The notes: generated by a model not told the origin, from the letters alone. 64,000 nucleotides of DNA from Sphingomonas sp. AP4-R1 (GCF_013113735.1 NZ_CP053346.1:2680001-2744000), one strand, 5' to 3'. Shown: positions 1 to 8,761, numbered from the stretch's first letter. Numbers and translations are program-made.

Positions 1-1
1 C

Positions 2-2212
2 CTTCTGACCGATCCGCGCATGACCGCGCTCTCGCTCTCGGACGGCGCCACCCTCCCGGCCGCGCTCGGCCGCGACTATGCACTCTACAGCCCGCCAGCC
101 GCCGACGGTATTTTTCACCCGAAGATCATTCTGCAGCTCGGCCGGGAAAGCGCCCGGGCTTTCGTCAGTTCCGCCAACCTCACCGCCTCCGGCCTCGCCG
201 GCAACGCCGAGGTCGCGGTCGAGATCGAATGCAAGAACGAGGAAAGTCCCGAGCGCGACATCATTCGCGACATCTGGCGCTATCTTGACGCACTGGTGCC
301 CGTCGCCAGTTCCCCCGCACGCGATGCGCTGCGCTGGGCGCACGAGCGCGCGCCCTGGCTCGATGGACCGGTAGGGCCCGGCCCCCACGAACTAGAGGAC
401 GGGACCGGCGTCGCATTCCTGCATGGTCCCGGTGCCATGGGAATTGCGGATCGGTTCGTGTCACTGATCGATGGGGCGAAGGTCCAGGCGCTGATGGTGA
501 TCAGCCCCTATTGGGACCACGATCTTGCTGCGCTGGCCGATCTGTCGCGGCGTCTCTCCCCGACCAGGATCATCCTGCCGATGGATCGCAACCATCATGA
601 ATTCCCGGTCGATGCGCCCTTTGCAAGGAAGGCGCGGATCGTCGATCTTCACTGGCCATCCCGGCGTTTCACCCACGCCAAAATCATCATCGCCTCGAGC
701 GCGCATCACGATCATATCCTGTTCGGCAGCGCCAACTGTACCAGCGCCGCCCTCGGATCAGCAGGAATGCCAGGCGCCAATTCCGAAGCCTGCATCTATC
801 GCAGGCTTCCGTCCGGCGCAGCGCGAGAAGCCTTGGGACTCGAACGCTGGATCGGCGCGGAACCCATCAAGCTTTCCGACCTGTCCCCTCCGATCGCGAC
901 GAGCCCGATACCGCTCGATGCGATCCAGGCCCGGCAACCCGGTACGTTCGAACTCGACCATGGCGAACTGATATGGACACCGGCGAGAGCAGGCATCGGG
1001 ACCGGAGACATCCAGTTACTTGACCGGTCCGCCCGCATGATCGGCACGATCCCGGTGACATGCTTCATCCAGATCGTTGACCGGCGGCGCGCACCTGTAG
1101 AGCCGGCATTGCACAAGTCCCTCTGCTTTGCTCGTCTTACCACAGGCGGCATGGTCTCGACTCTCGCGCACGTCACCCATCGGGAGATGCTGCGCGCCCG
1201 GCGCCGGGAGGTAGCGACCGGAAGCGTAGCCCGCGCGCTCGCGCCCTTCACCGACGGCGCCGATTTCGATCTCTGGATGCATCAGGCATTCGAGACCCTT
1301 GTGCGCGCGGACTTTGAGTCCGTGACACAGCCGCGCGGCCTGTCGGCCGCCCGACCACAGGGGCGCAAGAACGCAGGCGAGCCGGCAGCGCCTGTTCCCT
1401 TAAGCTATGAGGAGTTCACCCAAGCACGCTTGGGTGCAAGCCGCTCCTTCGGCTCGGGCGATAACAGCCTGTCCGGCACCTATAGAGACACGATTCGCGA
1501 CTTCCTTAACCTGCTCTCCGGCCGAGGCCCTGCAACGGACCAACCCGCTGAAGACAACACCGCCTTCGATGACCTCTCGGACGAAAGGTCCGAAAGTGGC
1601 CGCGATGATGACCGGGGCGATGCCAAGGTTGAGCCTCGCGATACGGACACGCCATCGATCCCGCCCACGCCAGTCGATGCCAGGCTCTATGAGCGGCACA
1701 TTCTTGGCTATACCGAAGGGCTCGAAACCGGCGAGGAGACGCTCGGGTCAAGCGACGTGCTGCGGTTACGCTACTGGATCCTGTTCCTCCTCTACAAAGC
1801 CAAATGCCCTGATCTACCGAAGGGCCTTAATACGTCCAGCGCCCTCCTTGGCTGGCCACGCTTCATCGTGCGCGTCCTTGTCGCCTTCTTCTGCGGCGTG
1901 AATCCCGCGATTCGGCGCGTCATGCTCGCGCGAGACTTCGAGGCCATGCCGGTCGATTTCATGGAATGCTGGATCACCATATTGTGGAGCCTGGAGGCGA
2001 TCGAGAGGCTGCTGGCGGACCAGCGCAAGGACCGGGAGTTTCTCAAATATATTCCCGAGCTGCGCCGACGCGTGGTGTCCCTGCTCGGTCTGAGATCCGA
2101 CGAACTGAATGGTGAGATTGCAGTCGCCATTCGCGCCGGTCTCGACCAGTCAATCGGGATCAGGCTCGGCCTTGACGCGCTTGCCGTTCGGCTCGACGTG
2201 CCCCAGCCATAA
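2..2212 (+). CDS. Phospholipase D-like nuclease protein (5' end outside window)
   Basis: The reading frame is open from base 2, so the gene probably begins left of the window; the first ATG inside is at 20. Counting from that ATG, two phospholipase-D-type half-sites are visible: HPK at about residues 33-35 followed by SSANLT at about 50-55, and THAK at about 218-221 followed by FGSANCT at about 235. Such paired HxK...SAN motifs form one phosphodiesterase active site, so nuclease activity is likely. A charged low-complexity linker (about 455-565) leads to a helical C-terminal domain with no family I recognise. Its last 63 bases overlap, tail to tail, the minus-strand nuclease gene ending at 2150. 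PLD proteins of this kind often accompany helicases in restriction or defence cassettes; a helicase partner could lie upstream. The enzyme class is well supported, the role in defence is inferred. Confidence 0.75.
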   Translation, partial: LLTDPRMTALSLSDGATLPAALGRDYALYSPPAADGIFHPKIILQLGRESARAFVSSANLTASGLAGNAEVAVEIECKNEESPERDIIRDIWRYLDALVPVASSPARDALRWAHERAPWLDGPVGPGPHELEDGTGVAFLHGPGAMGIADRFVSLIDGAKVQALMVISPYWDHDLAALADLSRRLSPTRIILPMDRNHHEFPVDAPFARKARIVDLHWPSRRFTHAKIIIASSAHHDHILFGSANCTSAALGSAGMPGANSEACIYRRLPSGAAREALGLERWIGAEPIKLSDLSPPIATSPIPLDAIQARQPGTFELDHGELIWTPARAGIGTGDIQLLDRSARMIGTIPVTCFIQIVDRRRAPVEPALHKSLCFARLTTGGMVSTLAHVTHREMLRARRREVATGSVARALAPFTDGADFDLWMHQAFETLVRADFESVTQPRGLSAARPQGRKNAGEPAAPVPLSYEEFTQARLGASRSFGSGDNSLSGTYRDTIRDFLNLLSGRGPATDQPAEDNTAFDDLSDERSESGRDDDRGDAKVEPRDTDTPSIPPTPVDARLYERHILGYTEGLETGEETLGSSDVLRLRYWILFLLYKAKCPDLPKGLNTSSALLGWPRFIVRVLVAFFCGVNPAIRRVMLARDFEAMPVDFMECWITILWSLEAIERLLADQRKDREFLKYIPELRRRVVSLLGLRSDELNGEIAVAIRAGLDQSIGIRLGLDALAVRLDVPQP

Positions 2213-3220
2213 GGGCAGCCTGCTGTTCTCGAAGTCCCAATGTCCAAGCGGCGCAAACCACTCGGGCACTGCCTCGCCATGGAGCTGGATCACCTGATCG
2301 CCATCGACCGTCTGTGCTGCATAATAGCGACTGAAAATCCGGCTCGCCCAGCCGATCCCGTCAAAGCCTTGGTCCGACGGTTCCTCGGGCTGCGCGACGT
2401 ATTCGACACCGCCGATTTCGTTGCCGTCCATCCGGGCGACCGGGTCAGCCACGGTCCAATCGCCGAACAGAAACAGGATCTGGGCCAGCCTGCGATCCCG
2501 GGGATCGGTCAGTTCCGTGCCCCCGCTATATATGCGGACCGCACCGATCATGAACTCCGCCAACCCCTCCGGGCTCAACGTTCGCGGCATCTTCCTGTCG
2601 GCGTCGACCACGAGGCGGAGCGGCGGCCGCGTCATGATGATCACCTCGCCGAGCCTCCCAAATTCATTCGCCATGACCGCGTCCTGCATGGTCACGAGCA
2701 GGCCGCCATCGGGACGGCGAAAGCGCTCTGGCGAGACGATCGTCCAGATATTCCAGAGCGACCAGAAGATCGCCAGTCTAAGAGGCGTGCCGACCATGTC
2801 GGCATAAGTCTGCAGCGACCTGAGATAGGCGGCCGACATCGTGCTGCGCTGTCGGAACGGCTTGATGCTGCGGACATTCTTGACCTCGACCAGCCATTGC
2901 TCGCCATCATCCAGAACGATTCGGAAATCGGGAGCACGCGCCCTGGCAGGGCCGTGCACGCGTCCGATGTCCTCGGTCTTCAGCATGCGATAGCGCCCGA
3001 GCGTCAGAACCGTCGCTTCGAACAGCCGCTCGGTCCGCGAGCCGTGAATCAGCGTGGCGTCGGACAATGCCGTCTCCAGCCTCGGTCGGGCGTCGGTCAT
3101 GAATCTGTCGATCAGCGTCGGATCGTTGAAGGCGATTCCTTCACGCTGGGCGAACGCCGACAGCGACGCCAGCAAGTCGAATGGCTTTGGTTGCGGTTGC
3201 GCAGGCCCCTCCGTGCTCAC
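2150..3220 (-). CDS. PD-(D/E)XK nuclease-like protein
   Basis: The protein is 356 residues long and has a recognisable PD-(D/E)XK core: PD at 97-98, then E112-V-K114 in WLVEVKNV, with a basic segment just after (about 118-125). This is the metal-binding arrangement of restriction-endonuclease-fold enzymes. The C-terminal two thirds match no family I know. It starts with GTG at 3220, overlapping the stop of the upstream gene as GTGA, so it is translationally coupled as the last gene of a three-gene minus-strand operon (4639 to 2150). Its 3' end overlaps the convergent PLD gene by 63 bases. DNA cleavage is a reasonable inference from the motif; the specific target is unknown. A long reading frame on the opposite strand (2240-3271) is a shadow of this gene. 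Confidence 0.7.
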   Translation of the reverse strand: MSTEGPAQPQPKPFDLLASLSAFAQREGIAFNDPTLIDRFMTDARPRLETALSDATLIHGSRTERLFEATVLTLGRYRMLKTEDIGRVHGPARARAPDFRIVLDDGEQWLVEVKNVRSIKPFRQRSTMSAAYLRSLQTYADMVGTPLRLAIFWSLWNIWTIVSPERFRRPDGGLLVTMQDAVMANEFGRLGEVIIMTRPPLRLVVDADRKMPRTLSPEGLAEFMIGAVRIYSGGTELTDPRDRRLAQILFLFGDWTVADPVARMDGNEIGGVEYVAQPEEPSDQGFDGIGWASRIFSRYYAAQTVDGDQVIQLHGEAVPEWFAPLGHWDFENSRLPLWLGHVEPNGKRVKAEPDPD

Positions 3221-4017
3221 GACTCGCTCTCACTCGGGCCCGGCGGCTCGACATCAGGCGGGTTCATATAGTTTCGGAAACCGGCGAAATCCTCCTCGCT
3301 CGGATCCTGCGCCTCGGGGAGAAACCGGATGGTCTCGGCAATGTCGCGACGCGAGACATAGCCTATGATCGAGCCGCCGTTGCTCATCTCATAATCCATC
3401 GAGCCGGTATGCCGATTGGGGAGGGCGAGCCCCGGGGCAAAGGCAATGGGCTTCTTGTTGCCCTTCTTGCTGACCTCATGCTTGGCAAGCGCAACCCGGA
3501 TAAACTCCAGCGTGGTGAACCCCATCTCCGTGCGACGCAGATCGAGGCGCATCTGCTCGACCAGTTCCGGCCGTTCCTGCGCGTCACGCAACTGCTGTGC
3601 GCGAAGCTCCCGATCATAATGGCGATATCCTAGCTCGCGCTCGAGATGGGTCGCCTTCTGGTCGAACCCACCATTTTCGGCCAGCTTGATGACCTCCTCG
3701 CAGCGCTGCCGCCATGTGCGCAGCAACTCATAGGCCGCGAAGATCCACATCGGTGACAGCGCCTCCACCATGGCGATGGTCGAACGTGGCGGATCATCCT
3801 CCAACATCTGTCGCAGAACCTGCTCTTCAAGGCCGTTCAACAGATTGTCGACATGGCAGAGCTGGCTCGCCTGCATCACGAGAAACGGGTTCTCGGAGAA
3901 GCCGGCCAGAGACTTCAGTGCCTCGAACAAATCGCTCCGCCCGATGTCGGCCACACGCCTGTAGCGTGGTTGTTCGTCCGCCGGTTCAACCTCCGCCACC
4001 CTGTCACGCCCGCCCAT
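3217..4017 (-). CDS. Helical protein with a possible HEPN-like motif
   Basis: This 266-residue protein is mostly predicted helix, with a long helical region from about 28 to 180. It contains R174-x5-H180 (in EFIRVALAKHEV), which fits the loose R-x(4-6)-H signature of HEPN ribonuclease domains, but the match is short and could be chance. I do not recognise the family. The start chosen is ATG at 4017, which lies inside the last codons of the upstream gene (stop at 4004), giving a 14-base overlap; a longer upstream extension of the frame would overlap that gene deeply and has poor composition. It is the middle gene of the operon with the PD-(D/E)XK gene. The context suggests a partner in a nuclease-based system; that is inference only. 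Confidence 0.6.
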   Translation of the reverse strand: MGGRDRVAEVEPADEQPRYRRVADIGRSDLFEALKSLAGFSENPFLVMQASQLCHVDNLLNGLEEQVLRQMLEDDPPRSTIAMVEALSPMWIFAAYELLRTWRQRCEEVIKLAENGGFDQKATHLERELGYRHYDRELRAQQLRDAQERPELVEQMRLDLRRTEMGFTTLEFIRVALAKHEVSKKGNKKPIAFAPGLALPNRHTGSMDYEMSNGGSIIGYVSRRDIAETIRFLPEAQDPSEEDFAGFRNYMNPPDVEPPGPSESES

Positions 4018-4639
4018 AAGTCGCGTTCGTAACCGCCAGGGGAAGGGGATCGGCGAAGCCCCAGAACCTTGTGGCAGCCCGTAGGTAACGCTCAATGTCT
4101 GCCGGCCGGATGCGCACATGCTCGCTCGCAACCACCGTCCCGGGCAGGAGATCATCATAGTCGCCGGCATCTTCGTCCCAGAGATCGGGTGCCAACGTGC
4201 GCAGTCGCTCGCAGGAACGGCCCTCGCCATGCCGCACGACATTTGCGACGACGAACATCTGCGTCAGCTCTTCTCCCAGTCCATGTAATGCGAGATCCAT
4301 TCCAGCCTGCTGCGCGCAACCGCCAAGCAGCGTTTCGAACCCGCAAAGTCCGTTCATGTCAGCGAGTCCGCTATCCTGTATCGCCCGCGCCCATCGGCTC
4401 AGCTGACGCTCGAACAGACCTGCGAGGGTCAAGGTGAACGCCTTGGCCACCTCATTGACCGTATAGGTGTCGACCTGCGCAGCGGCCCGATCAAGGACCT
4501 GATCAAGGCTGCTTGCCTCCCCGCCCTCCAGCACCGGAGAGGCCGGCAGACTCTCGATCACGGGGTGTATCTCGCGCTCAAAGAAGCGGCTGAGATTGGG
4601 TTGAACGATCCTCGGTAGCTGACCCACTGTCGAAGTCAT
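4004..4639 (-). CDS. Uncharacterised protein, possibly HEPN-related
   Basis: This 211-residue helical protein is the first gene of the minus-strand operon. The segment VANVVRHGEGRS (about 131-142) with the following LRTLAPDLW resembles the NxxxH helix seen in some HEPN-like families, but there is no clear arginine four to six residues before H137, so a catalytic HEPN site is doubtful. The ATG at 4639 is chosen over the TTG one codon upstream. The 137-base gap to the divergent gene at 4777 must contain the promoters for both directions; I could not pick a convincing -10/-35 pair. No function can be assigned from the sequence itself. Confidence 0.55.
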   Translation of the reverse strand: MTSTVGQLPRIVQPNLSRFFEREIHPVIESLPASPVLEGGEASSLDQVLDRAAAQVDTYTVNEVAKAFTLTLAGLFERQLSRWARAIQDSGLADMNGLCGFETLLGGCAQQAGMDLALHGLGEELTQMFVVANVVRHGEGRSCERLRTLAPDLWDEDAGDYDDLLPGTVVASEHVRIRPADIERYLRAATRFWGFADPLPLAVTNATYGRA

Positions 4640-4776
4640 CAAAGGCCCCCGGCGCAGGTTCTGGCGCCCAACCAGAAAAGTGAACCAATCTCTGGCGGTT
4701 GCAAGTCATCATGTCCTCGCTGTCGCGATGACGATGCGATACGGTCAGGCGCAGACAGTCGAGCAGGGGGGATTGC

Positions 4777-5316
4777 ATGAAAAGAGCCAGAGGCGATGCC
4801 CACCGAAAATCTTCGAGGAAGCCCTATAACGAGCGCACAGACCTTGAGAAACTCCAGTCACAATGGACCAAATTATCCGGGCTTCATGGACGCGATGAAC
4901 CGTCCGCAGCGATCATCCGCTGCGCCACGGCCGCGGAAATCGCCGCGAATTACGCCGTGCGAACCGAGTGGAGCAAAAAGACCTAGTTCGATACCGCCAT
5001 TATCGACCAGTTCCTGCGATGGGCAAATGGTCTGCCGCTGAAGGTCGAGCGTCTGTTCGTACCCGCCTTCTTCGCGACCCCCCGAACAAGCCCGACCGCA
5101 AGGGCGCTCATCAGCTCAGCGGGCAAGATCAACACCATCCGCAATGCCGTCGTCCACCAGGGCTTGTTCAGCAACAGGGACGAAGCCGAAGCGGTGATCG
5201 CGCAGGCCAAGGCGTTCATCAACTTGATCGTGGGCCTCTCGATCGACGGCTTTGATGTCGACGCACAGGCCGCGTCGGCCAGGGCAGCGGACCCTGCCGC
5301 GGGTGCGCCCGTATGA
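4777..5316 (+). pseudogene. HEPN-domain protein interrupted by an in-frame TAG
   Basis: From ATG 4777 the frame runs 69 codons to TAG at 4984-4986, and then continues without a shift for another 109 codons to TGA at 5314-5316. The first part ends ...RTEWSKKT and the second begins FDTAIIDQFLRWANGL, reading as one continuous helical domain. The second part carries R122-N-A-V-V-H127 followed by QG, a classic HEPN R-x4-H active-site motif. The final TGA overlaps the ATG of the next gene (ATGA at 5313-5316), so the intact gene was coupled to it. Either a nonsense mutation has inactivated a HEPN toxin or RNase, or the amber codon is read through or suppressed. The second half has no obvious start of its own. 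The strain may have escaped the cost of the toxin by this mutation. Confidence 0.7.
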
Positions 5317-6218
5317 CCGCCGGCCGGCCCAGGCGGCATCATTATGTGCCGCAATTCTATCTGCGTCGCTTCGCCTGCCGGGACGATGCCAAGAAGGTCC
5401 GGGTTGTCGAACGGCATGGCGATATCCTCGCGATCGACCGCAAATCCATCGACCGGATCGGCTATGAGGACTCCCTGCACGACTATGTCGAGGACGGAGT
5501 TGCCGGCTCGATCGAAGGCCCGATCAACCATGTGATCGAGACGCCCTTTTCCAACAGTCCAACCTGGCGGAAGATCGTCGAAAGCGCCGGCACCAGCCTC
5601 AGTGAGGACGACAGGATCCCGATCTGTGGGTTCGCCAGACACCTCCAACGACGCAATCTCGAAACCTTGCGCTTCATCGAAGGTGAATCCGCCCGCGTCG
5701 CGGACGGTCACCTCGATGCCGACCTGAGCGAGGAGGAGCGCGAGATGCACGCGTGGATCGCCGCATCCGCTGACAATGCGCATGCCCTCTTTCGCGAGGG
5801 TGCCATGGACACGAATATTCCCGAAGACGCCGGCGCCATCAACCTCATGATCTGCCATTCGCCGATCCCCTTACGCACCTCGACGAACCCGACGCTGATG
5901 ATCTCGGCGCCGGGCCACCAATCCATCTTCGGTGCCTTCTTCAACGACCTGCGGGCCTGGTGGCTTACGCTCGATCGACAGTGTGGCGCCTTCATCGTCG
6001 CCGGTGGTCCGCCCGGGTTCAGCAATGCGCCCATGCCAGCAGACGCGGCGCGCATGATCAACCAGCAATATCTGATCCAGCACGGCAGCAGCATGACAGT
6101 CCGCTACCTCCTCGCCGATGATCCCTATCTTGATGACGACCTTGTCTGGGCTGGCTATGGTTTCGAGCGGTCCACCACCCATGGTGCCCGGTGGCGCAAG
6201 CTTGTCACCGGGCAATGA
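5313..6218 (+). CDS. DUF4238 domain-containing protein
   Basis: The 301-residue protein begins RRHHYVPQFYLRRFAC, the hallmark N-terminal motif of DUF4238, whose members are of unknown function and are often found on mobile elements and in toxin-like contexts. Conserved histidines at the start suggest a metal or catalytic site, which is inference. The ATG at 5313 overlaps the TGA of the interrupted HEPN gene, so the two are meant to be translated together. No transmembrane segment or signal peptide is evident. Together with the HEPN gene it may act as a two-gene module divergent from the nuclease operon. Confidence 0.75.
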   Translation: MTAGRPRRHHYVPQFYLRRFACRDDAKKVRVVERHGDILAIDRKSIDRIGYEDSLHDYVEDGVAGSIEGPINHVIETPFSNSPTWRKIVESAGTSLSEDDRIPICGFARHLQRRNLETLRFIEGESARVADGHLDADLSEEEREMHAWIAASADNAHALFREGAMDTNIPEDAGAINLMICHSPIPLRTSTNPTLMISAPGHQSIFGAFFNDLRAWWLTLDRQCGAFIVAGGPPGFSNAPMPADAARMINQQYLIQHGSSMTVRYLLADDPYLDDDLVWAGYGFERSTTHGARWRKLVTGQ

Positions 6219-6647
6219 TCCGGCAACCGCGATCCAGTACATTGCAGTAGGGTCCGCCCTCGGTTTGTCGAGAAGACCGGGCATTTCGGGATTGCACGCT
6301 GAGCGATCGACGACAGGATCGGTATCCCGAGGTTGGGCGGATGCCCGCTAAGGCGGGCACCGGGCTCTATCTCCGCTTCGCTCCGACCAAGCCCCGGCGG
6401 GTCTTGGCCCCTCACGGGGTAACGATCCCTTCCGCGGGGGCACGGGCAGGGGAGGCATGCTTCCCGAGGCGTTGGGACGCCCGGCACGACCATCGCAATG
6501 CAGGCTTCGCCTAAGAATCGCGCTAGTCGCGCGATGCGGATCGTGGAGCCAGCCGACAAGCATCGCCCCCTTCGCCGCCCTCGCAGGATCCGTGCGTTGC
6601 AGGACGGGTTTCGTCCGCAAGAATTGCGTCGGGACAAAGCTACGCTA

Positions 6648-6707
6648 GGCGAAAAGGGGCCGGCGATGTTTGTCTGTTTTCAACAGAAGCGCCGGCCCCT
6701 TTTCGCC
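6648..6707. repeat. Perfect 18-bp inverted repeat
   Basis: The arm GGCGAAAAGGGGCCGGCG at 6648-6665 is repeated exactly in inverse orientation at 6690-6707, separated by 24 bases. Partial matching (11 of 14) continues outward on both sides, with AAGCT and CGCT near-matches. It could be a transcription terminator for the DUF4238 gene (distance about 430 bases), a recombination or transfer site, or a small mobile palindrome. It has no trailing T-run directly after the right arm. Confidence 0.7.
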
Positions 6708-6836
6708 AAGCTTCGCTAGAGCCCCTCCCGTGCTTCTTGCGGACAAGAGCCCCGCCCTGCGCCTTCGGACCTGCGAAGGCGGCTCCGGGTGCGATGACTT
6801 GTCAGCCGGCCCACGCTCCCTTTCCATTTAAGCAGA

Positions 6837-6938
6837 ACCGGCCGCAAGCGGCCGGTGCGTCTTCGTCATTTGTGGGCCGCTGACGCGGCCGTTCGATGCT
6901 CAGGCTCACCAGGCACGATGGATTTCTGTCAAGAAATC
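6837..6938 (+). promoter_or_regulatory. Two perfect palindromes upstream of DUF736
   Basis: ACCGGCCG-CAAG-CGGCCGGT at 6837-6856 is a perfect 8-bp stem with a 4-base loop. GATTTCT-GTCA-AGAAATC at 6921-6938 is a perfect 7-bp stem with a 4-base loop, and lies 90 bases before the DUF736 start. The second is AT-rich relative to its surroundings and is a reasonable operator for a regulator of the transfer region. No protein can be matched to it from the sequence. Confidence 0.45.
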
Positions 6939-7028
6939 AATGACATGGAAGTAGTGGAGGGGAGGGAGTAGGGTTCTGATGTGGCCGGGAAAGAGAAACG
7001 AGCCACAGCACAGAGAAAGGATGAAGTC

Positions 7029-7520
7029 ATGAAGATCGGTAGCTTCAAATTCGACGAACGCGCCAGCGACATTATCGGCAAGATCGCCACCCGCGAACTG
7101 CGCTTTCCCTACCTCATCATGCGCCGCGTGGAGGATCGACAGAGCGACAGCGCCCCCGTCTATGAGATTTACGAGACGAGCAGGGCTGGCGACGAAATCC
7201 AGATCGGCGTCGTGTGGGAACGCAAGATGCGCTCCAATGACGAGGTGTTCCTGTCTGGCATGGTCGATGATCCGAGCTTCCGCGAACCGCTCCCCATCGC
7301 CCTGTTTGGGGACGAGACGAACGGCTTTGACGTCCAGTGGCGGCGTGAACGCGAACGCGAGGCACAGGGCGGCGGCTTTGGCGGACGCTTGGGCGGCGGT
7401 CAGCGGTCAGGTGGTTTCGGTGGACGGTCGGGCGGCGGTTTCTCCGGCGGCAGCACCGCAGGGCCGGACGGCGGCTATACCGGCAACGGACGCAGCCTTG
7501 ACGACGAGGTGCCCTTCTAA
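7029..7520 (+). CDS. DUF736 family protein
   Basis: The 163-residue protein has the DUF736 pattern: an N-terminal MKIGSFKF, a central YEIYETSRAGDEIQIGVVWERK, and then a glycine-rich tail (about residues 110-155) ending in SLDDEVPF. The tail resembles the acidic-tipped tails of single-strand DNA-binding proteins, a loose similarity only. DUF736 genes are common in alphaproteobacterial plasmids and integrative elements. The ATG at 7029 is preceded by AGAAAGG at 7014-7020; an earlier GTG at 6981 would add 16 residues that do not look conserved. It heads a plus-strand pair with DUF2493, 79 bases downstream. Confidence 0.85.
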   Translation: MKIGSFKFDERASDIIGKIATRELRFPYLIMRRVEDRQSDSAPVYEIYETSRAGDEIQIGVVWERKMRSNDEVFLSGMVDDPSFREPLPIALFGDETNGFDVQWRREREREAQGGGFGGRLGGGQRSGGFGGRSGGGFSGGSTAGPDGGYTGNGRSLDDEVPF

Positions 7521-7599
7521 GGCAGTCAAGACGGGCCGGGGGAGCGCTGGAACGCTTCCCCGGTCCTGAACCGTCATCCCGTCACAAGGAGTCCATCCC

Positions 7600-8613
7600 A
7601 TGAGCAAGCCAACAGCCTTGCACAGCGTTAGCAGCTTTGCCGACTTGCCGGAACTCTATGCTGAACAGACCGCGACACCCGATTTCGTGGCGTCGTTCGG
7701 CGATCCGCTGCCCCTGACCATCATCGACGCGCACGAGGAACCGGGCGAATTTCTCATCCCTGACCCGATCGCGGCACAGGCGGAATGCGGCGGTATCGTC
7801 GCCGCCATTTTCGACCTGCTAGGCGATACCCGGCTGGACACGCTCGCCCCGGAACTCGCTTGGGGGTTCGTCAACAGTTTTCATTTCGTGGCGAACAAGC
7901 TCGAAGGCCGCGAGGACAGGCTGGCCGATACCATCCGCGACATGGCCCGCCGTCTGGAACCGGGCGAAGTGTTCAACAAGGAACTGGAGGACACCCAGCT
8001 TGAATGCCAGTCGGTCGCGGAACAGCGCGCCGCCATGGAAGCCATGCGCGATTATGCGGCGGCAATGTATCGCGCCTATGCCGGTCGCCCATGGTCCCCC
8101 GCCAAGGGTTCGCGCGCGTCCCATGTCACCACCGCCAGCCAGATTTCGGCACTCGATTTCCTCCGCGCCCGATCCGAACGGCGACGCGACCGATACGACC
8201 CGCAAGGCCCCGTCGTCGTCGTTTCCGGCCCGCAGGACTGGCACGATTGGCGGACCATCTGGAACCGGCTCGACCAGATCAGGGCGCGCATTCCCCATAT
8301 GGTGCTTGTAACCACCGGGCAACGCGCCGGAGTCGATGCAGCCGCAGCCGCATGGGCCGGACAGCGCGGCGTTATCTGCATTGCCTTCGGTCTCTATGGG
8401 CGCGGCAACGGAAAAGCCTTCAAACGCAATCGCGACATTGCCGAGCTTATGCCGGTTGAAGCGCTCTTGTGCGAAGGGTCCGGCATCCAGTCGAGCCTCT
8501 ATGACCTGTTCAACCCGGAGAAGGGCCACCGTGTCCCGACCCATGTTTTCATGCGGGCAGATCAGCAACCCGATGTGCCGATCAAGAAGAAGCGCCGCGT
8601 CATAGCGGCCTGA
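7600..8613 (+). CDS. DUF2493 (SLOG-like) domain protein
   Basis: The C-terminal half (about 205-320) reads VVVSGPQDWHDWRTIW, then VLVTTGQRAGVDAAAAAWA and LLCEGSGIQSSLYDLF, matching the DUF2493 fold of the SLOG superfamily, which is thought to bind nucleotide-like ligands. The N-terminal half is acidic and helical. Length (337) matches the form found on mobile elements of alphaproteobacteria. An AAGGAG lies about ten bases before ATG 7600. It probably shares a transcript with DUF736 and is followed by a strong hairpin at 8683-8711. The role in the element is unknown. Confidence 0.85.
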   Translation: MSKPTALHSVSSFADLPELYAEQTATPDFVASFGDPLPLTIIDAHEEPGEFLIPDPIAAQAECGGIVAAIFDLLGDTRLDTLAPELAWGFVNSFHFVANKLEGREDRLADTIRDMARRLEPGEVFNKELEDTQLECQSVAEQRAAMEAMRDYAAAMYRAYAGRPWSPAKGSRASHVTTASQISALDFLRARSERRRDRYDPQGPVVVVSGPQDWHDWRTIWNRLDQIRARIPHMVLVTTGQRAGVDAAAAAWAGQRGVICIAFGLYGRGNGKAFKRNRDIAELMPVEALLCEGSGIQSSLYDLFNPEKGHRVPTHVFMRADQQPDVPIKKKRRVIAA

Positions 8614-8682
8614 TCGGGAGCCACCAAGCGAAGGGCCGGGGGGGGAAACCGCTCCCGCCCCCTTGTCGTGCCTTTGGCACGA

Positions 8683-8711
8683 GCGGGGGAAACCCGAACG
8701 GTTTTCCCCGC
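8683..8711. terminator. Hairpin between convergent genes
   Basis: GCGGGGGAAACC and GGTTTTCCCCGC form a 12-bp stem with one mismatch and a 5-base loop (CGAAC). A second perfect small hairpin, TCGTGCC-TTT-GGCACGA, precedes it at 8666-8682. The position between the DUF2493 stop and the convergent gene ending at 8762 fits a bidirectional terminator, although there is no long T-run. Confidence 0.5.
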
Positions 8712-8761
8712 GCCGCTCCTTTTGCCGGGCGTACCGCCCGCCAACGTCGCTCCCCTTTCCG

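Larger units (their letters stand above)
6219..7028. other. Non-coding stretch between cargo cassette and DUF736
   Basis: About 800 bases hold no reading frame with credible protein composition. The stretch contains a long perfect hairpin (6648-6707), two short perfect palindromes (6837-6856 and 6921-6938) and a purine-rich run just before the DUF736 gene. The frames that do span it are rich in Arg, Pro and Gly, as expected of GC-rich non-coding DNA. Confidence 0.6.

Noticed and set aside
2240..3271. A plus-strand frame opposite the PD-(D/E)XK gene
   Set aside because: The minus strand holds a clear nuclease motif and overlapping stop-start junctions with its neighbours; the plus frame has none.
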